A stretch of DNA of 6,254 bases, from assembly GCA_028288945.1 (NCBI GenBank), contig JAQGHH010000291.1:1-6254 (forward strand), read 5' to 3'. Below the pieces are notes generated by a model, which saw only the letters and a list, made by a program, of their open reading frames with translations, did no database searches and was not told the DNA's origin. This document shows, piece after piece, positions 1-6,045 of this stretch (position 1 is the stretch's first letter; each line of letters begins with the position of its first letter). This stretch comes from Phycisphaerales bacterium. GTDB lineage: Bacteria; Planctomycetota; Phycisphaerae; Tepidisphaerales; Tepidisphaeraceae. The position numbers were made by a program, and so were the translations under genes.

Positions 1-810
1 ATCTGCCTGGTGCTGCTGGTCCGTGCGGCGCTGCACCCGATCACCAAGCGGTCGCAGACGCGGATGATGCAGATGGGGAAGATGGGCCCGGAGATCGAGC
101 GGCTCAAGAAGAAGTACGCGGACGAGCCGGACGTGCTCAACCGCGAGATGATGAAAGTCTACAAGGAGCAGGGCGCGGGGCCGCTGCTGGGCTGCCTGCC
201 GATGTTCCTGCAAATGCCGATCTGGATCGCGCTATGGCAGGCGCTGCAAGGCACGTTCGAGCTTCGGCAGGAGCCGTTCCTGTACGGGCTGACCTGGATT
301 CATGACCTGGCCAAGCCCGATGCGCTGTTCTCGTTTTCGCATCCGATCCCGATCCCGTTCACGAGCTGGCACCTGTATTCGATCAACCTTCTGCCGATGC
401 TGATGGCGGTGGCGACGTACATCAACCAGAAGTATTTCACCCCGATGCCCCCCGCCGCCACGCCCGAGCAGGAGAGCACGCAGAAGATGACCCGGCGGAT
501 GTCGGTGATCTTCCCGCTCTTCTTCTACGCCCTGCCCAGCGGGCTGAACCTCTACTACCTGACGAGCATGACCCTGGGCATCCTCGAAGGGAAGATCATC
601 CGTGACCACATCAAGCAGCGCGAGGAAGCGGAAAAAGCCGGCCGCGTATTCGTCCCGACCAAGGCGACCCGCGGCTCAAAACGAAAGAGCGACAAGGAAC
701 CTGAAATCAAAAAGCCGACCGGCCTCTGGGGCCGCATGCTGACCGCCATGGAACAGGCCCAGGCAAAGGCCGAGCAGATCCGCAAGGAGCAGGAGAAGAG
801 GAAGAAGTAG
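1..810 (+). CDS. yidC: Membrane protein insertase YidC (5'-truncated by window edge)
   Basis: YidC/Oxa1/Alb3 insertase, which inserts and folds inner-membrane proteins alone or with SecYEG. The frame is open from base 1, so the start and most of the N-terminal periplasmic part lie outside; 269 residues are visible. VRAALHPITKRS (visible residues 7-18) aligns by eye with the E. coli stretch that contains the groove arginine R366, so Arg8 is the likely equivalent. The cytoplasmic charged hairpin follows (about 20-60), then the family hallmark GCLPMFLQMPIW (64-75), ELRQEPF (87-93) and WIHDL (99-103). Later hydrophobic segments lie near 128-142 and 167-193, the latter with LPSGLNLYY. The loop at about 104-127 looks longer than in E. 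coli. A basic tail of over 60 residues, ending in an Ala/Glu/Lys-rich helix, follows the last membrane segment; extended basic tails in planctomycete YidC are known to bind ribosomes. mnmE follows downstream. Confidence 0.96.
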   Translation: MCLVLLVRAALHPITKRSQTRMMQMGKMGPEIERLKKKYADEPDVLNREMMKVYKEQGAGPLLGCLPMFLQMPIWIALWQALQGTFELRQEPFLYGLTWIHDLAKPDALFSFSHPIPIPFTSWHLYSINLLPMLMAVATYINQKYFTPMPPAATPEQESTQKMTRRMSVIFPLFFYALPSGLNLYYLTSMTLGILEGKIIRDHIKQREEAEKAGRVFVPTKATRGSKRKSDKEPEIKKPTGLWGRMLTAMEQAQAKAEQIRKEQEKRKK

Positions 811-915
811 TTCAACGGTTCAAAGTTCGAGGGTTCAAGAGTTTCAAAGGTTGGTGAGGCGAGTTTCCAATTCCCCTTGAACTTCGGACCATTAAACCCT
901 TGAACTCTTGAACCC
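811..915. repeat. Fold-back intergenic tract of degenerate ~8-base TTCAA units
   Basis: This fills nearly all of the yidC-mnmE gap. The left half has TTCRA words starting at 811, 819, 826, 834 and 843, so spaced 8, 7, 8 and 9 bases apart. The right half carries the same word on the other strand: TTGAA starts at 877, 900 and 908. The two halves include a perfect 13-base inverted repeat, 831-843 with 903-915 (GGGTTCAAGAGTT and its complement), and pairing can continue past a bulge into TCAAAGG/CCTTGA. The tract begins right after the yidC stop and ends 9 bases before the mnmE start. There is no T-run, so it is not a standard intrinsic terminator, though the RNA could form a long hairpin. From memory, similar low-complexity tracts occur between genes in planctomycete-like genomes; I could not check this. 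Confidence 0.8.
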
Positions 916-924
916 ATCACCCCC

Positions 925-2286
925 ATGATTTCCGGCGACACGATAGCCGCGATCAGCAGCGCTGTCGGAACTGCGGCGCGGATGGTGGTGCGCGTGAGTG
1001 GGCCGGAGGCGTGGGAATACGCTCGGCGGCTTTGGGTGGGCGAAATGCCTGCGGCCGGAGGCGCAACGCGCGGGGGGCTTTCGATCCGCGGGATGCGCGT
1101 GCCGGGGTGGGTTTACTGCTTCCGTTCGCCGCGGAGTTACACCGGCGAAGACCTCGTCGAATTCCACATCCCCGGCAATCCCCTCCTCGCGAAGATGCTA
1201 CTGGAAAATCTGCTCGATAGCGGCGCGCGGTCCGCGGGCCCGGGCGAATTCACCGCCCGCGCATATTTCAACGGGCGTCTGGATCTAACGCAGGCCGAAG
1301 GCGTAGCCGCCACAATCTCCGCCGGGAGCGAGCTGGAGCTTTCCGCCGCCCGGCGGCTGATGGCCGGGGAACTGGCCCGGCGGCTTGCGCCCGTCACCGA
1401 CCTCGTCGCGCAGACGCTCGCACTGCTGGAAGTCGGCATCGATTTTTCTGACGAAGACGTGTCGTTCCTGTCGCCCGCGCAGGCGACAGAGCGCATCGCA
1501 CAAGCCGACGGAACACTCACGCAATTGCTCGCGGAAAGCGTGCGGTTCGAGCGGCTGGCGCATGAGCCGCGGGTGGTGCTGGTCGGCCGGCCCAATGCCG
1601 GCAAGAGCACGCTGCTCAACGCGCTGGCCGGGCACGAGCGGGCGGTGGTTTCACCCGTCGCCGGCACGACGCGGGACGTGCTGTGGGCACACGTGCCACT
1701 GGCTCGCGGGCTCATCCGACTCATTGACGTCGCCGGCCTGGAAGAGACACCCGAGGATTCAAGCGGCGGCGGCGATGACCCGCACCGACAAATTGAACAA
1801 AGGATGCGCGAGCACGCATTGCGCTGCGTCGAAGAAGCGGATCATGTTGTGCTGATGGTGGAAGCCCGGGACGAACGGCCGCCAATCAGTTTGCCGCGCG
1901 CGCCGGCTTTGACCGTGGCATCGAAGATCGAACTACACACAAACAGTGTTGAGTCAATTTGTGGTGCAGGCTTTCAGCCTGCCCGCCCCATCGCCATCAG
2001 CGCCCACACCGGCTCGGGCATCCCCGCCCTGCGCGAAGCCCTCGACCGCCTCTGCTTTGGCGACACCTCCGCCAGATCGGCGATGGCGCTCAACGCGCGT
2101 CATGTGCGTGCGATCGATGAAGCCCGCGAATCCCTCTCGCGCGCGGCACAGCAGGCGGGCGCCGGGCCGGAATTGCTCGCATTGGAATTGCGCGAGGCGC
2201 TCGACGCCCTGGGCAGCATCTCCGGGCGCATTTCGCCCGACGATTTGCTCGGACGGATCTTCTCGACGTTCTGCATCGGGAAATGA
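925..2286 (+). CDS. mnmE: tRNA uridine-5-carboxymethylaminomethyl(34) synthesis GTPase MnmE
   Basis: MnmE works with MnmG to modify the C5 position of wobble U34 in certain tRNAs, using 5-formyl-THF or methylene-THF and GTP hydrolysis. The protein has 453 residues, the usual family length. The N-terminal tetrahydrofolate-binding domain starts at DTIAAISSAVG (5-15) and includes SYTGED (71-76) and FTARAYFNGRLDLTQAEGV (109-127). A helical domain flanks the G domain: P-loop GRPNAGKST (221-229, with Asn224, the K+-coordinating position), GTTRDV (247-252), DVAG in place of DTAG (268-271) and a G5-like ISAHTG (358-363). The expected NKxD motif is only SKIE (333-336). The C-terminus FCIGK (449-453) carries the family's catalytic-type cysteine, Cys450. 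ATG at 925 is chosen because DTIAA begins correctly there; no Shine-Dalgarno is visible. Residues 346-354 are encoded by a palindromic repeat described separately. Confidence 0.96.
   Translation: MISGDTIAAISSAVGTAARMVVRVSGPEAWEYARRLWVGEMPAAGGATRGGLSIRGMRVPGWVYCFRSPRSYTGEDLVEFHIPGNPLLAKMLLENLLDSGARSAGPGEFTARAYFNGRLDLTQAEGVAATISAGSELELSAARRLMAGELARRLAPVTDLVAQTLALLEVGIDFSDEDVSFLSPAQATERIAQADGTLTQLLAESVRFERLAHEPRVVLVGRPNAGKSTLLNALAGHERAVVSPVAGTTRDVLWAHVPLARGLIRLIDVAGLEETPEDSSGGGDDPHRQIEQRMREHALRCVEEADHVVLMVEARDERPPISLPRAPALTVASKIELHTNSVESICGAGFQPARPIAISAHTGSGIPALREALDRLCFGDTSARSAMALNARHVRAIDEARESLSRAAQQAGAGPELLALELREALDALGSISGRISPDDLLGRIFSTFCIGK
1960..1986 (+). repeat. REP-like palindromic element inside the mnmE reading frame
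   Basis: GCAGGCT (1966-1972), a 3-base loop and AGCCTGC (1976-1982) form a perfect 7-bp hairpin. Just upstream, CACAAA (1938-1943) and TTTGTG (1958-1963) form a second, weaker inverted pair, in a stretch visibly richer in A/T than its surroundings. In the mnmE frame the element encodes CGAGFQPAR (residues 346-354), between the G4 and G5 positions. From memory this peptide word appears in many unrelated predicted proteins of planctomycete-like genomes, as expected of a dispersed repeat; I could not search for it. The stretch keeps the frame and contains no stop, so the gene is probably intact. Confidence 0.6.
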
Positions 2287-3015
2287 CTACTGCCGGACGA
2301 GCGGGTCGTAATAGCGGGGATTGTACGCGTCGATCCGCTGCACGTACGCGGCGTGGCAGTCGACGAACGCCGCATTGCCACGGCCGCCGTCAACGGTCGT
2401 CACGGCCTCTTTGCTCTTGTCGTGCCGGTTGGAAATAATGTTTCTGCCCCCCCCGAAGCTCGATTGCCATGCCCAGCACCCGTCGTCGACTGTGTCCACG
2501 CTTTCGTCAATAATCAGGATTTTGTCGGACGGATCACGGATCATGTCGGCGTTCAGCGTTTCGCCCTGCGGCTGATAATGACAGATCAGTTCATTCACCG
2601 AATAGCTGTATCGGTAGTCGTTCCAGTGCGTCGCCACGTCGTCAGACGGACACCGGTACGCCTCGGGCTGAAAGTGTTTGCCATTCAGGTACGGGACGAT
2701 TCTTCCGTCGTCAAGATTCCGTCCCGGCGACCAGTAGATCCAGTCTTCGGGCAATACGTTCACCGCGGGGCGGGGGTATTTGCCTTTGTTTGCGTCGATG
2801 TACATCTTAAACGCCATCGCGATCTGCCGCATGTTGCTCATGCACTGCACCTGCTTGGCCTGCTCCCGCGCCCGCGAAAGGGACGGCATGAGGATCGATA
2901 GGAGCAGCGCGATGATGCCAATGACAACAAGAAGTTCGACGAGCGTGAACGCGCCGCGCCGACGCCCGAGGCCACAGCAACGACCGGAGACACAGCGGCC
3001 GGCGGAATTTGACAT
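2287..3015 (-). CDS. Prepilin-type N-terminal cleavage/methylation domain protein (solo pseudopilin-like)
   Basis: The start at 3015 gives 242 residues. A GGAG lies 9 bases upstream, whereas the longer frame from 3081 adds 22 residues that do not look like a leader. The N-terminus is a basic leader (RRRGA, 18-22) followed by FTLVELLVV (23-31) and a hydrophobic helix to about residue 43, the class III signal read by a PilD-type peptidase. With Ala22 at -1 and Phe23 at +1, the conserved Glu27 falls at +5. Next come a QCMSNMRQIAMAFKMY segment (57-72), RCPSDD (121-126) and a C-terminal GGRGNAAFVDCHAAYV (210-225) that resembles the H-X9-DG tail but has DCH for DGH. Such proteins occur in many copies in planctomycetes, and their role (pseudopilus, surface filament or other) is mostly unknown. 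No secretion genes lie nearby. It converges on mnmE with no gap between the stop codons. Confidence 0.88.
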   Translation of the reverse strand: MSNSAGRCVSGRCCGLGRRRGAFTLVELLVVIGIIALLLSILMPSLSRAREQAKQVQCMSNMRQIAMAFKMYIDANKGKYPRPAVNVLPEDWIYWSPGRNLDDGRIVPYLNGKHFQPEAYRCPSDDVATHWNDYRYSYSVNELICHYQPQGETLNADMIRDPSDKILIIDESVDTVDDGCWAWQSSFGGGRNIISNRHDKSKEAVTTVDGGRGNAAFVDCHAAYVQRIDAYNPRYYDPLVRQ

Positions 3016-3024
3016 GGCGGATTT

Positions 3025-3028
3025 CTCC
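3025..3028 (-). promoter_or_regulatory. Shine-Dalgarno GGAG that decides the prepilin-like gene start
   Basis: On the minus strand GGAG is followed by 9 bases and then the ATG at 3015. It is the clearest ribosome binding site in the window and supports this internal ATG over the one at 3081. Confidence 0.55.
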
Positions 3029-3086
3029 GTAGTTCGAATCTTCGATGCGACGACCAAGAGATGAGCGGGCACTTTCGCCAATCGAC

Positions 3087-3115
3087 AGTCTACCCCGCGA
3101 ACAATCCTCCCACAA
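3087..3115 (-). promoter_or_regulatory. Possible sigma70-like promoter for the prepilin-like gene
   Basis: On the minus strand TTGTGG (3115-3110) and TAGACT (3092-3087) are separated by 17 bases, with 3/6 and 4/6 matches to the -35 and -10 consensus. Transcription would begin near 3080, giving a leader of about 65 bases. The match is weak, and planctomycete promoters are not well defined. Confidence 0.22.
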
Positions 3116-3147
3116 CGATAATCCCGGAAATGGGTGCGGGCGCAAAC

Positions 3148-3175
3148 TTGATCTGCCCCGCACGAGTGTCATACT
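3148..3175 (+). promoter_or_regulatory. Possible sigma70-like promoter for apgM with very short leader
   Basis: TTGATC (3148-3153) and CATACT (3170-3175) are separated by 16 bases, each 4/6 to consensus. Transcription would start about 7 bases before the apgM ATG at 3189. A near-leaderless transcript would fit the lack of a Shine-Dalgarno there. This rests on sequence match only. Confidence 0.32.
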
Positions 3176-3188
3176 CCCCGCAATCACC

Positions 3189-4379
3189 ATGAAATACGCC
3201 ATCATCATCCCCGACGGAGCCGCGGACGAGCCGCTGAAGGAACTGGGCGGAAAAACGCCCATCGAAGCCGCACACACGCCGAACATGGACGCCATCGCCC
3301 ACGAAGGTCGCCAGGGCACGGCCCGCACCGTGCCCCAAGGCTTCGAGAGCGGCAGCGACGTCGCCACCATGTGCCTGCTCGGCTACGACCCCGCCGTCTA
3401 TCACACCGGCCGTGCGCCGCTGGAAGCCGCGGCCCAGAAGATCCCCCTCTCCCCCACCGACTGGGTCTTCCGCTGCAATCTGGTGACGGTCGTAAACGGG
3501 ATCATGAAAGACCACTCCGCCGGCGGCATCTCCAACGCGGACGCCCGACAGCTCATTGCCGATCTGGCCAAAGCCATGACGCTTCCCGGCTTCGAGTTCC
3601 ATCCCGGCGTGAGCTATCGCAATCTGCTGGTGTACCGCGGACTGCAAAATTTCGAAGTGAGCACGAAACCGCCGCACGAAATTCCCGAAGAGCCCGCGGC
3701 CAACTGGATCCCCAAGGGCAAGGGCAGCGAAATCCTCAACGACATCATGGACCGCTCGAAGGAGGTTCTCGCGAACCACCCCATCAACCACGCCCGCAAG
3801 GCCAAAGGCATAAACCAGGCAACGCAAACCTGGCTCTGGGGCCAGGGCCATGCGCCCGCGATGCCCACGTTCTTCGAGCGCTTCGGCGTAAAGAGCGGCT
3901 GCATGATCACCGGCGTAGACCTTCTCCGCGGCTTAGCCGTGCTGCTGGGTTGGGACGTGCATGAGGTCGAAGGGATGACCAGCTTCCACGACACGAATTA
4001 CGCAGGCCAGGGCAAGGACACCGCCGACATGCTCGACAAGTACGATTTGGTTTTCTCCCACGTCGAATCCCCGGACGAGGCCTCGCACCAGGCGGATTGG
4101 AAGACGAAGGTGGATGCGATCGAGCACATCGACAAGCACGTCGTCGGCCCCGTGCTCCAGAAGCTGCGGACCTATCCCGAGTGGAGAATCCTCGTCCTCC
4201 CCGACCATCCCACCAACATCGCCACCCGAAAGCACGGCTACGCGCCCACGCTTTTCGCGATGGCCGGGACGGGCGTGAAAAGTCCGAAGCCCCTGCCCTA
4301 TTCCGAGCGCAACGCCGCGGGGAGCGGGTTGCATTTGGAGAAAGGGCATGAGTTGATGGAGTATTTCCTTCGCAGGTAG
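3189..4379 (+). CDS. apgM: Cofactor-independent phosphoglycerate mutase, archaeal ApgM type
   Basis: Alkaline-phosphatase-superfamily mutase that interconverts 3- and 2-phosphoglycerate in lower glycolysis and gluconeogenesis, without 2,3-bisphosphoglycerate. The protein has 396 residues, close to the ApgM family size. Visible motifs: MKYAIIIPDGAAD (1-13, metal ligand Asp9), TPNMDAIA (30-37), GSDVATMCLLGYDP (55-68, nucleophile Ser56), YHTGRAPLEAA (71-81), a HVESPDEASHQ metal site (291-301, Asp296 and His300) and LPDHPT (337-342, Asp339 and His340) with His349. The ATG at 3189 is chosen because the metal-site strand MKYAIII starts there; the 48 codons of open frame upstream look non-coding and cross the divergent promoter region. 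Some members of this subfamily are labelled putative homoserine kinases; the mutase role is more likely, but the sequence does not separate the two. It is followed 1 base later by a YcxB-like gene, so probably co-transcribed. Confidence 0.92.
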   Translation: MKYAIIIPDGAADEPLKELGGKTPIEAAHTPNMDAIAHEGRQGTARTVPQGFESGSDVATMCLLGYDPAVYHTGRAPLEAAAQKIPLSPTDWVFRCNLVTVVNGIMKDHSAGGISNADARQLIADLAKAMTLPGFEFHPGVSYRNLLVYRGLQNFEVSTKPPHEIPEEPAANWIPKGKGSEILNDIMDRSKEVLANHPINHARKAKGINQATQTWLWGQGHAPAMPTFFERFGVKSGCMITGVDLLRGLAVLLGWDVHEVEGMTSFHDTNYAGQGKDTADMLDKYDLVFSHVESPDEASHQADWKTKVDAIEHIDKHVVGPVLQKLRTYPEWRILVLPDHPTNIATRKHGYAPTLFAMAGTGVKSPKPLPYSERNAAGSGLHLEKGHELMEYFLRR

Positions 4380-4380
4380 T

Positions 4381-5046
4381 ATGGCTTTGATGGAACCCAT
4401 TCACATCGAATTTCAATACGCACCAACTGACATGCCCGAAGCAATGAAGGCTGTCAGGGTGCGATTGCGAAAACGCGGATGGAAATTCAGACTCGGTCTT
4501 GTCGGATGGATTGTCTTCGTCGTGCTTGCAATCGTGTTGTTCTCCTTCCTAAATGGCAGCCGGTCGAAGAGTACAGTCGCTCCGCCTCCACCTCCGCCGT
4601 CATCAAATTCGACGATCAGTGATGCGATCCTGCCGCTCGTGCCCTGGGCGCTGATTTTCTTCGGCGTCTGGTTGGTCGTCTTCAGGGCGCTGCGGGCGCG
4701 ATCGATCAAGATGTCTGGTATTTATATGGAGAAGTCTCAAACCATGGTGGCCGATGACTCCGGGGTGATTTGGGCCGAGCCGATGATGAGAACGGAATAT
4801 CGGTGGGAGGCTTTCCACGGCTTCGATGAGACGGCGAACCTGTTCCTACTCTACACCTCCGATGCAAAGGAAACGGACTTCCTGCGTTTTCATGTGGTGC
4901 CCAAACGGTCATTCCCCGTGCCGATGTTATGTGACCAGTTCCGCCAGCTGCTGACAGACCATGTCCACTCGCACGATCGGGCGTTCCAGGTTCTTCCGCC
5001 AAAGCCCATGGAAACGAGCGTTCTAGGCGATGACCGTATTGCGTGA
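4381..5046 (+). CDS. YcxB-like membrane protein, two transmembrane segments
   Basis: Protein of 221 residues, function unknown. Order: a short N-terminal strand (IHIEFQYAPTDM, 7-18), basic residues 26-37, transmembrane helix about 38-57, a short linker with six prolines (68-73), transmembrane helix about 82-104, then a soluble domain at 108-205. This last part resembles the YcxB-like C-terminal domain: a strand pair (115-132), a tryptophan at YRWEAFHGF (140-148), LFLLYTS (154-160), and VVPKRSF (172-178) before a helix. Bacillus YcxB and its relatives are uncharacterised. The ATG lies 1 base after the apgM stop with only a weak AGG upstream; an in-frame ATG at 4390 is an alternative. The coding sequence looks somewhat less GC-rich than apgM. 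Co-transcription with apgM is likely; a functional link is not shown. Family assignment is by pattern only. Confidence 0.72.
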   Translation: MALMEPIHIEFQYAPTDMPEAMKAVRVRLRKRGWKFRLGLVGWIVFVVLAIVLFSFLNGSRSKSTVAPPPPPPSSNSTISDAILPLVPWALIFFGVWLVVFRALRARSIKMSGIYMEKSQTMVADDSGVIWAEPMMRTEYRWEAFHGFDETANLFLLYTSDAKETDFLRFHVVPKRSFPVPMLCDQFRQLLTDHVHSHDRAFQVLPPKPMETSVLGDDRIA

Positions 5047-5076
5047 CAAAATCCACGCGGCACGACGCCAGACGAA

Positions 5077-5940
5077 ATGAATCCGTCAATGAGAATCGAG
5101 TACCAACTTACCGCGCGGGACATGCAACTCGCCGCCGATGCGGTGGAGAACTTCTTCTCCGACGGCTCGACGAAAGCGCGTTCCAAACCAAGACGGTTAC
5201 GCGTTTACGATCTGATCTGTTTTGCGCTCGTGGCAGTCCTCGTGTTCTTGGCGATGGAGAGCGCCGGCCCACGGCCAAAGGACCTCGCCGCCACGCATAA
5301 TTTCTGGCTCACCGTGATGCTCCCGCTCATCGCGCCACTGCTTGTCACGGCGTTCCTCTGGTCATCGCTGCTGCGAAGAATGGGCCCGCAGCGCATCCCG
5401 TACTACACCGGCCGGCCCGGCTATTGGGCGGCGAATTTCCGCAACATCGCGTTCGTTGCCGCCCCGCTGCTCCTGGCGACGGCCATCCTGCTCTTTACGG
5501 CATTCGCCTCGCAATTCGCGGATTGGTCGCCTTCCCGGCAGGTCCTCGTGCTGGTGACCCTTCTCCCGTGGACGGCGTGGCTGTGGTTCGTGCGCTTTGG
5601 AATCTACACGATGATCGGCCACCGCGGCGCCCAGCCGGAGCTCGGCGCTGAAGGCGGCATTCTTCGGCATCCGCAGACGCTGGAAACCAATGACGACGGT
5701 GTCTCGATAACTTCTGTGCTGTGCCGATTTGAATTATTCTGGTGCTACTTCGTCAGTTATCTGGAGTCGCCCGAGCACTTCCTGCTGTTCACCAAAGACT
5801 TGCGAATGCAGGTGATACCCCTTCGGGCGTTCGCGGGACCCGACGAGATCGATGCATTCCGACTGCTTCTGCAGCAGCATATCGCAAGGGGCGAAGCGTT
5901 TACGGAGTCTCACGGCTTTCCCGTGATTTCAGGGCGATAA
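5077..5940 (+). CDS. YcxB-like membrane protein, about four transmembrane segments
   Basis: Protein of 287 residues, function unknown, apparently a diverged paralogue of the gene before it. Both begin with the same strand type (MRIEYQLTARDM here, 5-16; IHIEFQYAPTDM there). This one has about four membrane helices (roughly 43-60, 76-97, 122-144, 155-178) instead of two. A C-terminal soluble domain (about 200-272) shows the same order: LETNDDGVSI (202-211), FELFWCYFVSYLES (218-231), HFLLFTKD (234-241), QVIPLRAF (245-252) and a final helix to His268. In YcxB-like proteins the Trp and the IPxRxF-like strand are typical. The gene follows the preceding stop by 30 bases on the same strand. Neither the ATG at 5077 nor the one at 5089 has a good Shine-Dalgarno, and the second would give a start closer to the conserved strand. 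Confidence 0.68.
   Translation: MNPSMRIEYQLTARDMQLAADAVENFFSDGSTKARSKPRRLRVYDLICFALVAVLVFLAMESAGPRPKDLAATHNFWLTVMLPLIAPLLVTAFLWSSLLRRMGPQRIPYYTGRPGYWAANFRNIAFVAAPLLLATAILLFTAFASQFADWSPSRQVLVLVTLLPWTAWLWFVRFGIYTMIGHRGAQPELGAEGGILRHPQTLETNDDGVSITSVLCRFELFWCYFVSYLESPEHFLLFTKDLRMQVIPLRAFAGPDEIDAFRLLLQQHIARGEAFTESHGFPVISGR
5910..5930 (+). terminator. Small terminator-like hairpin at the 3' end of the second YcxB-like gene
   Basis: TCACGG (5910-5915) and CCGTGA (5921-5926) form a perfect 6-bp stem with a 5-base loop, followed by TTTC. It lies inside the last codons of the gene and the T-run is short, so intrinsic termination is only a possibility. Confidence 0.25.
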
Positions 5941-6006
5941 GTCGCAAGGGAGGGCGAGCGTCACGACCAAGGCGGCATGCCATGGGTCCGAAACTCGTCC
6001 GACGAA

Positions 6007-6045
6007 TAGGGCTTGCCGAATCACCACGGAAGTTCGTCAGCCCTA
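6007..6045. terminator. Inverted repeat at the convergent junction before zwf
   Basis: TAGGGCT (6007-6013) pairs with AGCCCTA (6039-6045), and CGAA (6017-6020) can pair with TTCG (6033-6036) inside it, leaving a 12-base loop. The right arm includes the zwf stop codon. It sits where two converging transcription units meet, as a bidirectional terminator would, but it has no T-run and contains an internal loop. Confidence 0.22.

Noticed and set aside
811..915. CRISPR array or classical intrinsic terminator
   Set aside because: The repeat unit is about 8 bases with no spacers, so it is not CRISPR. The inverted arms have a long loop and no following T-run, so it is not a standard terminator.
555..941. 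Minus-strand open frame across the yidC 3' end and the repeat tract
   Set aside because: It overlaps yidC codons, and its N-terminal part is only translated TTCAA repeat. It shows no family motif.
1930..1990. Frameshift or pseudogene in mnmE at the palindromic element
   Set aside because: The frame stays open, G5-like ISAHTG follows directly and the C-terminus ends in the expected FCIGK.
2353..2901. Plus-strand open frame of 182 codons opposite the prepilin-like gene
   Set aside because: It is antisense to a gene with clear conserved motifs and has no motif of its own.
3016..3081. 22-residue N-terminal extension of the prepilin-like protein
   Set aside because: The internal ATG at 3015 has a well-placed GGAG, and the shorter leader already ends at the cleavage junction.
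3045..3188. 48-codon upstream extension of apgM
   Set aside because: The residues before MKYAIII are not like the family, the extension overlaps the 5' region of the divergent gene, and ApgM proteins begin at the metal-site strand.
3090..3851. Minus-strand open frame of 253 codons opposite apgM
   Set aside because: It is antisense to well-conserved apgM codons; long antisense frames are expected in high-GC genes.
5941..6042. Small RNA or extra small gene between the second YcxB-like gene and zwf
   Set aside because: The 102 bases show no open frame with a good start and no promoter-like pair, only a weak inverted repeat.
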